Part shown: piece by piece, positions 52,624 to 61,713 of the stretch
Layout: each line of letters starts with the position of its first letter
How positions within the stretch are numbered: the first letter of the stretch is position 1
From: Chitinophaga hostae
Lineage (GTDB): Bacteria > Bacteroidota > Bacteroidia > Chitinophagales > Chitinophagaceae
Length of the DNA: 64,000 nucleotides
Direction of reading: 5' to 3'
Assembly: GCF_018224885.1 (NCBI RefSeq)
Contig: NZ_JAGTXB010000002.1
Coordinates: forward strand, 620,001 to 684,000
Program-made: the position numbers and the translations under genes
The notes under the pieces: generated by a model
The model's database searches: none
The model's input: the letters and a program-made list of their open reading frames with translations, nothing else
What the model was told of the DNA's origin: nothing

Positions 52624-55600
52624 ATGCATTTAAAATTTAAGGAGAATCCATTTCTCCCCAAGGGACTTTTATTAACCAAAATTTTGCGGGTTATGAAAAT
52701 GACCACCTGGCTGATCCTGGTTGCCTGCTTACATGTAAGCGCCAGGACTTTTTCACAACAGGTTACCCTCTCTGTGAAAAATATGCCGTTACAAAAAGTG
52801 TTTGCAGAAATAATCCTGCAATCGGGCGCCACCATCGTGTACAACGAGTCGGCCCTTAAAAACACGCTCCCCGTTACCTTACAGGTAAGCGACGCTTCAG
52901 TACAATCAGTGCTGGAGCAATGTCTGCAACATCAGCCCGTTACTTTTATGATCAGCGATGGCGTGTTCGTGATCCGTCCCAAATCGCCGCCGGCAGCGCC
53001 GGCAGCAGATACATTGGGCAAGATTTCCGGTACGGTAAAAGCGCCCGATGGCACTCCGCTTCCCGGTGCTACCGTGATAGTGAAAGGTACCACAAGGGGG
53101 AACGCTACCAATAGTGGCGGACAATTCGTCGTTGCTGCCAACCCCGGCGAAATACTGGTGTTTACATTTACCGGCTACGATAAACAGGAAATGCCCGCCC
53201 GGCAAGGAATGCAGGTGACGCTGCAAACCAGTAACAGCCAGCTGGACCAGGTAGTGGTAGTGGGCTACTCGGATAAGAAAAAAAGTGAACTCACCAGCGC
53301 TGTAACGGTAGTAGATGCCGCTAAACTGAAAGACGTTACCACCAACGATGTAGCCACCATGCTGCAGGGCAAGGTGGCGGGTCTGCAGGTGGTGAGCAGC
53401 TCCGGCGTTCCCGGCGCTGCCGCTGAAATCCGCATGCGGGGCATCTCTTCGGTAAATGCCTCCCAAACACCGCTGGTAGTGGTAGATGGAATTATTGGCG
53501 GTAACTACGACCCTAACGACATCGAAAACGTTACAGTATTAAAAGATGCCGGCGCTACCGCCATGTATGGTTCCCAGGCCAATGCCGGTGTACTCATCAT
53601 CACCACCAAAAGAGCCGCCTCCGGGAAAACACGATTCCAGGCAAAAATCACCACCGGTTTCCGCACACCCGATTTCGGCACCATGGATATGATGAACGGC
53701 AGCGAACTATACGAACGGCAGAAAGAATATTACCGCGATTATATTCCCGGCGCCGCCGACAACTCCTATAAAATTGATCTCCTGAAATTTTACAACGAAC
53801 GCCCGCTGTCTCTCAAAAACCAGAACTATAACTGGTTAACAGACATGTTCCGCCGCGCGCCGATGCAGAATATATACCTCTCCGCCAGCGGTAAAACGGA
53901 AAAAGCAGATTACTACCTGGGCCTCTCTTACTACAACGAGAAAGGCACCTTTATGAATACCAATTACCAGCGGGTAAACCTGCGGGCAAACGCTACCTAT
54001 CATTTCACCAAAAATATCAGCTTAACCAATAACATCAATCTCAGTGGTTCCTTTGGTAAAACATACGACTACAACGATATGTATTATGCCTATCTCAACA
54101 TGCCCTGGGATAACCCGTACGATAGCAGCGGCAATGCCATGTATGTAGATGGCAACTCCCCGTTTAAGTGGTGGTCGCGCGATAAAGTAAACCCCATTCA
54201 TACCATCCGTAATTCCGAACATCCCTATAAAAATTTTGATGTGAACTACGACATGGGACTGAACATCGGTATCACAAACTGGCTCACATTTGCCAGCACC
54301 AACCGTTTGTCGCTGGGATATAACAAAAACAAAACCTGGTATTCCCCCACGGTAGCAGGCCAATATCACGGAGATGGTTTTCTCAATGAAGGGAGTACAC
54401 TTAATTATGGCTATGTGTCCAACAACCTGTTGAAGGTAGATTTTCACATGGGGGATCATCGTATCAGCGGTTTGGCCGGTGTGGCATTTGAAGGCAGTAA
54501 TACAGACCTGATGGGCGCTTCCGGAAAAGGATTACCGGTGGGTTTAAAAGTGCTGAATGTTGTATCCAGTCACCAGGTGGTAAACGGTAGTGTAAATGAA
54601 GCCATCATACAATCCTTCATTTCGCAGCTCAACTACAGCTACCTCGATAAATATTTTGTAACAGGTTCCTTCCGTGTGGATGGCTCTTCCAATTTTCCTT
54701 CCAGCAACCGTTACGCTTCCTTCCCTTCGGTATCTGCCGCGTGGTTGATGAGCAATGAGGATTTTTTGAAAGACAATGAAGTTTTCACCAATGTAAAACT
54801 CCGGGCCAGTTACGGGGTTACCGGTACGCAAGACATTGGCTCGTCGCGTTACCTGGCACTGTTTTCATTGTCCAGCCAATATAATTCCGGTACGGCTGCC
54901 ACTCCTTCGCAGCTACCCAGCCCTAACCTCACCTGGGAAAGTAAATACCAATGGAATGGCGGACTCGACATCAGTTTGTTTAAGCGTATAGACCTGAGCG
55001 TAGATGTCTACAACAACATCACCAAAAACCTGTTGCTGCAGGTATCCCAGCCACTGTCTGTCGGTTTTGAAACCAGGTGGGAGAACGTAGGAGAACTGGT
55101 GAATAACGGGATAGAACTGGGGTTAAGCACCCTGAATATCCGCAGCGGGAAATTCCAGTGGAACACCGATTTCAACATTAACTTCAACACTAACAAGCTG
55201 CAACAGTTTCCGGCCAATATTATCAATACGCAATCTACCTGGAGCATTTCACAGATCTACCGCAATGGTGGTAACCTCTATGAATTTTATATGCCCAAAT
55301 GGTTAGGTGTGGATAAACAAACCGGTGCGCCCCTATGGGAAATAGTGGATAAGGATGGCAGCAGGAAATCCACTTCCGATTATGCCAGCGCCACTTACCA
55401 GGAGGTAGGTTCTGCCCTGCCGAAATTCCAGGGAGGTATGACCAATACCTTTGCCTGGAATGGTATTTCGCTAGGGGTGAATATCTATTTCCTTTCAGGC
55501 AACAAAGTATACAGCAACAACCTGCGCTTTGTGGAAAACGATGGAAATGAGCCTTACTACAACCAGGTGAACCTGCCCAAAGGCAGCAGTACCTGGAGTA

Positions 55601-55926
55601 AACCCGGCGATGACGCTACTGAACCCAGTCCGCAGCATTCAGCAAATTCAACGCAAACGTCTACACGCTTTTTAAAAGACGGCAGCTTCCTGGCATTGCG
55701 CAATATCAGTTTGAGTTATGAGCTGCCACGTGCATTGGTGAACAGGTTAAAGATGGATGGCATTACCGTAGGTTTTACCGCCGACAATGTGCATACGTTT
55801 ACCAATTTTCTTGGGCAGGACCCGCAAACCACCATCACGCCTGGTTCACAGGTGATGCCCGGTGTATCGGATTTCAAGTACCCGAACAACCGCCAGTACC
55901 TGTTCAACATTAATTTCAGATTTTAA
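52624..55926 (+). CDS. SusC-like TonB-dependent receptor with STN domain
   Basis: 1100 aa. The N-terminus MHLKFKENPFLPKGL is typical of Chitinophaga SusC. A signal helix near residues 22-42 precedes the STN domain (about 45-115), a carboxypeptidase-like domain (about 136-210: GTVKAPDGTPLPGATVIVKG), the TonB box region QLDQVVVVGY, the plug (about 220-345: TTNDVATMLQGKVAGLQVVSSSGV, IENVTVLKDAGATAMYGSQANAGVLIITTKR) and the barrel ending NRQYLFNINFRF. STN implies signalling to the FecR-like protein. It imports a ligand held by SusD, encoded one base after its stop. Substrate unknown. Confidence 0.95.
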   Translation: MHLKFKENPFLPKGLLLTKILRVMKMTTWLILVACLHVSARTFSQQVTLSVKNMPLQKVFAEIILQSGATIVYNESALKNTLPVTLQVSDASVQSVLEQCLQHQPVTFMISDGVFVIRPKSPPAAPAADTLGKISGTVKAPDGTPLPGATVIVKGTTRGNATNSGGQFVVAANPGEILVFTFTGYDKQEMPARQGMQVTLQTSNSQLDQVVVVGYSDKKKSELTSAVTVVDAAKLKDVTTNDVATMLQGKVAGLQVVSSSGVPGAAAEIRMRGISSVNASQTPLVVVDGIIGGNYDPNDIENVTVLKDAGATAMYGSQANAGVLIITTKRAASGKTRFQAKITTGFRTPDFGTMDMMNGSELYERQKEYYRDYIPGAADNSYKIDLLKFYNERPLSLKNQNYNWLTDMFRRAPMQNIYLSASGKTEKADYYLGLSYYNEKGTFMNTNYQRVNLRANATYHFTKNISLTNNINLSGSFGKTYDYNDMYYAYLNMPWDNPYDSSGNAMYVDGNSPFKWWSRDKVNPIHTIRNSEHPYKNFDVNYDMGLNIGITNWLTFASTNRLSLGYNKNKTWYSPTVAGQYHGDGFLNEGSTLNYGYVSNNLLKVDFHMGDHRISGLAGVAFEGSNTDLMGASGKGLPVGLKVLNVVSSHQVVNGSVNEAIIQSFISQLNYSYLDKYFVTGSFRVDGSSNFPSSNRYASFPSVSAAWLMSNEDFLKDNEVFTNVKLRASYGVTGTQDIGSSRYLALFSLSSQYNSGTAATPSQLPSPNLTWESKYQWNGGLDISLFKRIDLSVDVYNNITKNLLLQVSQPLSVGFETRWENVGELVNNGIELGLSTLNIRSGKFQWNTDFNINFNTNKLQQFPANIINTQSTWSISQIYRNGGNLYEFYMPKWLGVDKQTGAPLWEIVDKDGSRKSTSDYASATYQEVGSALPKFQGGMTNTFAWNGISLGVNIYFLSGNKVYSNNLRFVENDGNEPYYNQVNLPKGSSTWSKPGDDATEPSPQHSANSTQTSTRFLKDGSFLALRNISLSYELPRALVNRLKMDGITVGFTADNVHTFTNFLGQDPQTTITPGSQVMPGVSDFKYPNNRQYLFNINFRF

Positions 55927-55927
55927 A

Positions 55928-57451
55928 ATGCCTGTCATGAGATCAGCTATTATAATATTGATACTGCTGCCGTTGCTGTTATGGCAAACCGGTTGTATGA
56001 AAGATGTAAACCCCAGCGATGCGCTGACTACAGAAACAATTACCAGTACGCCTGACGGGTTGAAAAATGCGGTGAACGGCGCGTATTCGCTGCTAAAAGA
56101 CCATGTGCCGTTTAATGGTACTACCGACGATAACAATATGTACCTGCGGCAATATTTCCAGCTGTCAGATTTCGCCAGTGATGATATTGTATGCGGACAA
56201 ACAACAGAGGACCCGTTGTTTTACAGTTTCTCGCTGGATCATTCTCCAACGCAAACGAATACACGGTATTTCTGGTATATCTCCTATAAGATCATTAACG
56301 ATGCCAACACCGTAATAGAAGCGGTGGAGAAGCAGGCTAACCCCGACGCCACCACGCAGCAGCTGTTGGGTGAATGTTATTTCCTGCGCGCGTTCAGTCA
56401 TTTTAACCTGGTGAAATTATTTGCGATGCCTTATACACAAAATCCGGGTGCTGCGGGAGTTATTCTCCGCACGTCGACCAGTGATCCGGGGCAAAAGGCA
56501 AGAGCCTCTGTAGGAGAGGTATACAAACAGATCATTGGGGATGCACAGCGCGGCGCCGCATTGATGGGGCAGGCAAGGGGGCCGCAGTATGCCTCCCGGG
56601 AGGCTGCATGGGCATTGCTTTCCAGGGCATATTTGTATGAGGGCGTAAACGACAGTACCATTTATTATGCCAGCAAGGTAATTGATGGCGGCCGCTACAC
56701 GCTCACCACCGGCGATACTTATCCGGGTTTGTTTGCCAATGCGATGACCGGCAGCGAAACCATTTTTTGCGCCGCTTTTACACCACTGGACGATTACCGC
56801 AAATTCGGGTCAATCGCTTCCATGATCTATTCTGATGGTAACTCCGGCTGGGGAGAAGAATTTGCGTCTGCTTCGCTGAGGGATACCATGTTGGCCAACC
56901 CCGAAGATGTGCGCTGGAAGTATATTGTGCCGTTGAAAGATGATAATGGCGTATTGCAGCAAAAGAATGGTATCGACGTTTATTATATCTCGAAATTTTC
57001 GGGGCAGGATAAAAGTCCTACGTTGAGTTCACCGATCTTGTTCCGTTTGGCGGAGCTGTATCTTAACCGGGCGGAGGCCAGTGCCAAAGCGGGGAATACG
57101 GCGGCGGCCCTGGATGATGTGGATATGATCCGCCGCAACCGGGGTTTAACCAATGCGCAGTATCACCGCCAGCTGCCAGCCGGTAAATCGGCGCTGGATA
57201 TAGTATTGAAGGAGCGTCGCCTGGAGCTGGCTTTTGAAGGGCACCGCAGTTATGATATCTACCGGAATAAAAGAACAATGAACAGAACCTACTGGGGCTA
57301 TCACCTGCCGGGTTTAAAGCAATCGGATATAAAACCATCGAATCCTTCCGGTTATGCCGGTATGATGATACAGCCGGATAATCCGAAGATCATCTATTAC
57401 ATTCCGATCGATGAAATAGAAACCAATAAACTGTGCACCCAGAATCCTTAA
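55928..57451 (+). CDS. SusD/RagB-like lipoprotein
   Basis: 507 aa from ATG 55928 (or ATG 55937). Lipobox LLWQTGC, C23. The SusD fold is shown by the four TPR-like helical units, with LLGECYFLRAFSHFNLVKLFA (about 150-170) and the C-terminal RLAELYLNRAEASAKAGNTAAALDDVDMIRRNRGL and LDIVLKERRLELAFEGHRSYDIYR signatures. It sits on the cell surface as the lid over SusC and captures substrate. One base separates it from susC. In this locus no glycoside hydrolase is next to it. Confidence 0.95.
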   Translation: MPVMRSAIIILILLPLLLWQTGCMKDVNPSDALTTETITSTPDGLKNAVNGAYSLLKDHVPFNGTTDDNNMYLRQYFQLSDFASDDIVCGQTTEDPLFYSFSLDHSPTQTNTRYFWYISYKIINDANTVIEAVEKQANPDATTQQLLGECYFLRAFSHFNLVKLFAMPYTQNPGAAGVILRTSTSDPGQKARASVGEVYKQIIGDAQRGAALMGQARGPQYASREAAWALLSRAYLYEGVNDSTIYYASKVIDGGRYTLTTGDTYPGLFANAMTGSETIFCAAFTPLDDYRKFGSIASMIYSDGNSGWGEEFASASLRDTMLANPEDVRWKYIVPLKDDNGVLQQKNGIDVYYISKFSGQDKSPTLSSPILFRLAELYLNRAEASAKAGNTAAALDDVDMIRRNRGLTNAQYHRQLPAGKSALDIVLKERRLELAFEGHRSYDIYRNKRTMNRTYWGYHLPGLKQSDIKPSNPSGYAGMMIQPDNPKIIYYIPIDEIETNKLCTQNP

Positions 57452-57462
57452 AATGTTTCAAC

Positions 57463-58332
57463 ATGCAACAACCACTCCGCTATATATTCCTGCTGCTGTT
57501 TGCAGCGTCTGCCTGTAAAAAGGATGATACCAAACCCGCTCCGGTGGTGGTATACACCATTGAAGTAGATGGTAACAAAGTAACGTTTAATAACACTACT
57601 ACCGGCGCCACTTCCTGGAAATGGGATTTTGGCGACGGCGCCACCTCCGCTGAGCAAAGCCCGGTGCATACCTATAAAGGTAAAGGCAAGTATGTGCCTA
57701 CCCTGTATGCTACTTCGGGAGATGGGGTAACGGCAGAAGGGTCGACGGTTATACGGATTTCCAAAACGTCGCCCGTGAAACTGAATGATAACAGCCTGGC
57801 CGACTGGGATACCATCAGTGTAAATATGATGATGGCAGGGCCGAAAGGCGGTGTATTTAAGAAGGCCAAATTTGATTACGACGGACAGAACATGTACTTC
57901 TATGTGGAAATGGCCGGCAAACAATCTGACGGGGTGATCTTTGATATGTATATCGACAGCGACAATAACGCAGGCACGGGGTTACTGACTTCCCTGTTTA
58001 CCGGTGGCGCTTACGATGTATTACTGGAGGGGCAGCTGTTGCTGAAACTGTCGACAGCAGCTATTCCAATGGCGATGTATTATCACAACGGACCACAAAC
58101 CGGTTTCACTTTTGATCCGCAGTCCGGCACCGATTTTTATACACTGGGTACGGTGGCGGAGGCCAATGGAGTCATCCGTTTCGAAGGAAAGCTGGACCGT
58201 TCAAAAATAAAAGGTTTTACGGGGGCGGCTATACGTATCGGTATGGTGGCTACTACCAGCGACTGGGGCACCCAACTGGGAACTATTCCTGACGAGGGGG
58301 CGTCCTCTTTTTTATTAAATATGCCGGAATAA
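57463..58332 (+). CDS. PKD-domain surface lipoprotein, candidate glycan-binding protein
   Basis: 289 aa from ATG 57463, which lies 11 bases after the SusD stop; a GTG frame extension into susD is rejected. Lipobox LLFAASAC, C18. A PKD domain (about 30-105: TTGATSWKWDFGDGATSAEQSPVHTY) is followed by a beta-rich domain (about 120-285: AKFDYDGQNMYFYVEM, FDMYIDSDNNAGTG, YDVLLEG) resembling CBM9/DOMON folds. Location and design suit a SusE/F-like surface protein that helps bind the substrate of this SusC/D pair. No catalytic residues are recognised. Confidence 0.82.
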   Translation: MQQPLRYIFLLLFAASACKKDDTKPAPVVVYTIEVDGNKVTFNNTTTGATSWKWDFGDGATSAEQSPVHTYKGKGKYVPTLYATSGDGVTAEGSTVIRISKTSPVKLNDNSLADWDTISVNMMMAGPKGGVFKKAKFDYDGQNMYFYVEMAGKQSDGVIFDMYIDSDNNAGTGLLTSLFTGGAYDVLLEGQLLLKLSTAAIPMAMYYHNGPQTGFTFDPQSGTDFYTLGTVAEANGVIRFEGKLDRSKIKGFTGAAIRIGMVATTSDWGTQLGTIPDEGASSFLLNMPE

Positions 58333-58360
58333 TTATTATTTTAAGCCTACAATCAGGACA

Positions 58361-59473
58361 ATGAACAATACCACCAACGTCAACCAACGATTGATTTCCC
58401 TGGATGTGATGCGCGGACTTATCATGATTCTCCTGGCCGGAGAAAGCGCCCGCATATATGAATCCATATCACAACTGCATCCTCCCGGCATTGCCGGCAG
58501 TATCATAGAACAGTTCTTTCATCACCCCTGGAATGGCCTGCGGGCCTGGGACCTGGTGCAACCTGCCTTTATGACGATGGCCGGTTCCGCTATGTATATT
58601 TCTTATTATTATAAGACACAAAAAGGGGTAACCTGGTCACAAAACTTCCGGCATATTGCGCTACGTTGTTTAAAGTTGTTTATATTTGGGACCGCTCTTC
58701 ATTGCGTATATGCCGGACGGTTAGTATGGGAGTTATGGAATGTGCTGACTCAACTATCCGTTACAACCATTATCGCTTATCTGATTATACGCCGTTCCTA
58801 TGGATTCCAGCTGGGTGTAAGCCTTTTATTATTGCTGGCGACCGACCTGCTCTATCGTTTTGTTTTGTTACCTGGTTATGATCAGCCTTTTGTGCAGGAT
58901 CATAATTTTGGTTCTTTTATAGATATGGTGCTGATGGGAAAATTAAATGACGGTGGCGGTTGGGTCACTATTAATTTTTTACCTACAGCAGCCCATACCA
59001 TATGGGGGGTGCTTGCCGGGAAGTTGCTGATCAGCAGCCGTTCTTCCGGGCAAAAGATCCGGATATTGCTGGCTGCGGGAGCAGTGGGGCTGATCACCGG
59101 TTTCGGGCTGGATTGGGCAGGGATTACCCCCATTATCAAACGGATTGCCACTGCATCCTTTACGCTGGCCTCCGGGGGCTGGGTGATGTTGTTGCTGGCT
59201 TTCCTGTACTGGGTGATCGATGTAAAACAAAATATGCGCTATGCGTGGCTGGCCACCGTGGTGGGGATGAACGCCATTTTTATTTACCTGTTTTTTGAAA
59301 CAGTAGGAGGGCAGTGGGTGAATCCTGTCACCGGTATTTTTGTAAAAGGGTTTACCGGTATGGTGGGTATCCCGGAGGGGATCAGGGAAATAATATCGGC
59401 TTTTGTGGTGCTGGGGCTCGAATGGGGTCTGTGTTACTGGTTATATAAGAAAAAAATCTTCTTTAAGTTATAA
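58361..59473 (+). CDS. Membrane acyltransferase, HGSNAT/NagX-like (DUF5009)
   Basis: 370 aa, about ten membrane helices. N-terminal RLISLDVMRGLIMILLAGES is the signature shared by the heparan-alpha-glucosaminide N-acetyltransferase-like family; later WDLVQPAFMTMAGSA and VGMNAIFIYLFFE are also typical. Members transfer acetyl groups from cytosolic acetyl-CoA to sugars on the other side, or occur in amino-sugar utilisation loci (NagX). As the fourth gene of the sus-like unit it suggests an amino-sugar-containing substrate, but this is inference. A clear terminator follows. Confidence 0.85.
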   Translation: MNNTTNVNQRLISLDVMRGLIMILLAGESARIYESISQLHPPGIAGSIIEQFFHHPWNGLRAWDLVQPAFMTMAGSAMYISYYYKTQKGVTWSQNFRHIALRCLKLFIFGTALHCVYAGRLVWELWNVLTQLSVTTIIAYLIIRRSYGFQLGVSLLLLLATDLLYRFVLLPGYDQPFVQDHNFGSFIDMVLMGKLNDGGGWVTINFLPTAAHTIWGVLAGKLLISSRSSGQKIRILLAAGAVGLITGFGLDWAGITPIIKRIATASFTLASGGWVMLLLAFLYWVIDVKQNMRYAWLATVVGMNAIFIYLFFETVGGQWVNPVTGIFVKGFTGMVGIPEGIREIISAFVVLGLEWGLCYWLYKKKIFFKL

Positions 59474-59499
59474 GCTGTCTACTGAAACCCCCTGTGAAA

Positions 59500-59530
59500 A
59501 AAAGCTCCGGTACACAATACCGGGGCTTTT
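59500..59530 (+). terminator. Intrinsic terminator of the first sus-like operon
   Basis: Thirteen-bp stem AAAAGCTCCGGTA/TACCGGGGCTTTT with one G-T pair and loop CACAA; T-rich sequence (ACTTTTTTTACC) follows. It lies 27 bases after the acyltransferase stop. The 294 bp from there to the next gene hold no other feature I can support. Confidence 0.9.
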
Positions 59531-59767
59531 ACTTTTTTTACCGGCTCCCTTATGTTTTTACGAATTTATTATTTACCTTGATTTCAAATTAGTAGTCATA
59601 GGCCAGAATCTTTAGTGTCACAAAGTGAACGATGGAAGTAAACAATATCTTCCAGCACCATTTTAAATCATCAGTACCTGTTCCAGCCGTTTGCTATATG
59701 GTAAACAGGTAGGTTATGTGTTTATACCACGTGTAATGTATTATTACTAATAAGGCTGTCTTGTTAA

Positions 59768-60310
59768 ATGAATCATTCTTCAGACATAGAATTGGTGCAG
59801 CGGTTAAAGGAGGGTGACGCCACCGCCTATGATGCTTTGTTTATGAAGTATCATAAGCTGCTTTGCCTGAATGCCTATTGGTTTCTGCGCGATGAAGCGG
59901 AAGCCAACGACCTGGTACAGTCATTCTTCCTCGATATTTGGGACAAAAAATTATATCTTCAATTTGATGGCGATGTAAAGGGTTACCTGCATCAGGCCAT
60001 CAAAAACCGTTGTCTTACTTTGTTAAAAAAGCAAAAGGCGGAACGGGAAAAGCAGGCCGCATTTACGCAGTTGCAGGAAGAAACCTGTATCAGCAACCCG
60101 GAAATGTTGCCCGATTATTACAAACAGGTACTGACGGTGATCAATGATATGGCAATACAGAAGCGGTCTGCTATACAAATGGTGTATATCCAGGGGAAGC
60201 GATACCAGGAAGCGGCAGATGAGATGGGTATCAGTATCAATTCCTTCAAAACCCATCTGAAGCGGGGCTTGAAGGTATTACGTCATGCAATCACTCATAA
60301 AGGGTATTAG
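59768..60310 (+). CDS. ECF (FecI-type) sigma factor of the second unit
   Basis: 180 aa. Region 2 (about 20-85: FMKYHKLLCLNAYWFL, EANDLVQSFFLDIWDKKL) and region 4 (about 115-175: QKRSAIQMVYIQGKRYQEAADEMGISINSFKTHLKRGLKVL) are intact. It resembles but is clearly distinct from the sigma factor at 50746, so each SusC has its own regulator. 20 bases separate it from the FecR gene, whose frame opens upstream inside the sigma gene, but the likely start is at 60330. Confidence 0.94.
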   Translation: MNHSSDIELVQRLKEGDATAYDALFMKYHKLLCLNAYWFLRDEAEANDLVQSFFLDIWDKKLYLQFDGDVKGYLHQAIKNRCLTLLKKQKAEREKQAAFTQLQEETCISNPEMLPDYYKQVLTVINDMAIQKRSAIQMVYIQGKRYQEAADEMGISINSFKTHLKRGLKVLRHAITHKGY

Positions 60311-60329
60311 CCCGCGTTTTGTTAACATC

Positions 60330-61475
60330 ATGGAACTCGCATCGGAAAAAATATTTGAATTATACATACAACGTTTGTCGGGGACACTTTCGGCAGAAGA
60401 GGAAAGCTATGTGCAAACGCAATTGCGGCAGGATGCTGCATTCAAAGCACAGTGGGACTTGCTGGTAAAGGAAGATGAAACCATGAACGCCGGTGGTTAC
60501 CTGCAACGTATTAATTCCGATGCTGCGCTGGAAGCCATCCGGGAACAACGGCAACCGCCGGTTGCTGACAAAGTAGTGCCACTGAAAAAGCTACTGATAG
60601 CTGCCGCCGTGATCTTATTATTAGGCAGCAGCACTTATGTATTCTTCTCCCGTAATAATAATACCGGCAAACAGCCACTTAGTGCCAGCACTTTTATACA
60701 GCAACAAAAACAGCCGGTGCGGCTGCTCACCAGTAATGGTGATGCGGTAGTGCTGAGTGGCGACAGCAGTCACAAAACCATTGCCTTAAACAATGCCACG
60801 CTGACCACCAGCAACGGCGCCTTACAATATACCTCTTCCGATACGGTGCAAAATACATTGGATGTTCCTGCCGGTGAAAGTTACCGCCTTACCTTGTCCG
60901 ACGGTACAGAGGTATGGCTGAATGCCGCTACCCGGCTGCGTTTTCCTTTCCGTTTCGGAAAGGCATCCCGGGAAGTATATGTAGAGGGAGAAGCTTACTT
61001 TAACGTGGCGAAGGATGCCGGGCGTCCTTTTATCGTGCGTACCGCCCTGAACAGCATCCAGGTGCTGGGCACTGCATTTAATGTGAATACTTACCATGCA
61101 GGTACGGTGAAAACGGCACTGGTAACAGGCAGCGTTATTGCCCGCGGCAAAGGCGGCGAGCAACAAACCCTGCAGCCAGGCATACAGGCCGACTATGGCG
61201 CCGATAAAGGATTTACGACCACCCATTTTGATGCAGACGAGGTATTATCCTGGCGCACTGGCGTATACTATTATTACCATATGCCGCTTGGGCCACTCAT
61301 AGAAGAAGCGTCCCGTTTTTATGGCGTGCGTTTTATGGTGGACAAGGATAAATTGGCCGGTAAATCCCTCACAGGATTGATGGACAGGAAAAGACTGGAT
61401 GATTTTTTATCCGATCTTAAAACCACCGCGCATATCGAATACCAATTGTCTGGTAATGAAATTACACTGAAGTAA
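60330..61475 (+). CDS. FecR-family anti-sigma factor of the second unit
   Basis: 381 aa from ATG 60330 (MELASEKIFELYIQRLSG); an earlier in-frame ATG at 60285 would overlap the sigma gene and is less likely. Membrane helix near residues 86-107 (KLLIAAAVILLLGSSTYVFF). Periplasmic FecR domain (about 180-290: LDVPAGESYRLTLSDGTEVWLNAATRLRFP, REVYVEGEAYFNV, VLGTAFNVNTY), then a DUF4974 domain (about 305-380: YYYYHMPLGPLIEEASRFYGVRF). Partner of the sigma factor before it and the SusC after it. Confidence 0.94.
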   Translation: MELASEKIFELYIQRLSGTLSAEEESYVQTQLRQDAAFKAQWDLLVKEDETMNAGGYLQRINSDAALEAIREQRQPPVADKVVPLKKLLIAAAVILLLGSSTYVFFSRNNNTGKQPLSASTFIQQQKQPVRLLTSNGDAVVLSGDSSHKTIALNNATLTTSNGALQYTSSDTVQNTLDVPAGESYRLTLSDGTEVWLNAATRLRFPFRFGKASREVYVEGEAYFNVAKDAGRPFIVRTALNSIQVLGTAFNVNTYHAGTVKTALVTGSVIARGKGGEQQTLQPGIQADYGADKGFTTTHFDADEVLSWRTGVYYYYHMPLGPLIEEASRFYGVRFMVDKDKLAGKSLTGLMDRKRLDDFLSDLKTTAHIEYQLSGNEITLK

Positions 61476-61713
61476 TCAACACCACCCTCAGATAACGTAG
61501 TAAGATTGTCGCCCGCGTTAAAAAACGGGATCGCTGTTCCCTGCCCTATGGCGGGGTTATCGCTTTTGGCGCTATACACAACACATTTATGGTTCTAAAA
61601 AAAAAGTTAAGTTTTGCTGTCACCCGTTTTTGCAAAATCGATGTAGTTCTATTGACAAGCATTTGTAAATGCCATTTGCTGTATAATCACTTTAACTTGT
61701 AAACAATTCCCGA

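Noticed and set aside
61476..61713. Terminator or riboswitch between FecR and the second SusC
   Set aside because: Only scattered short complementary pieces (CCCG/CGGG, GATAAC/GTTATC) with no convincing stem.
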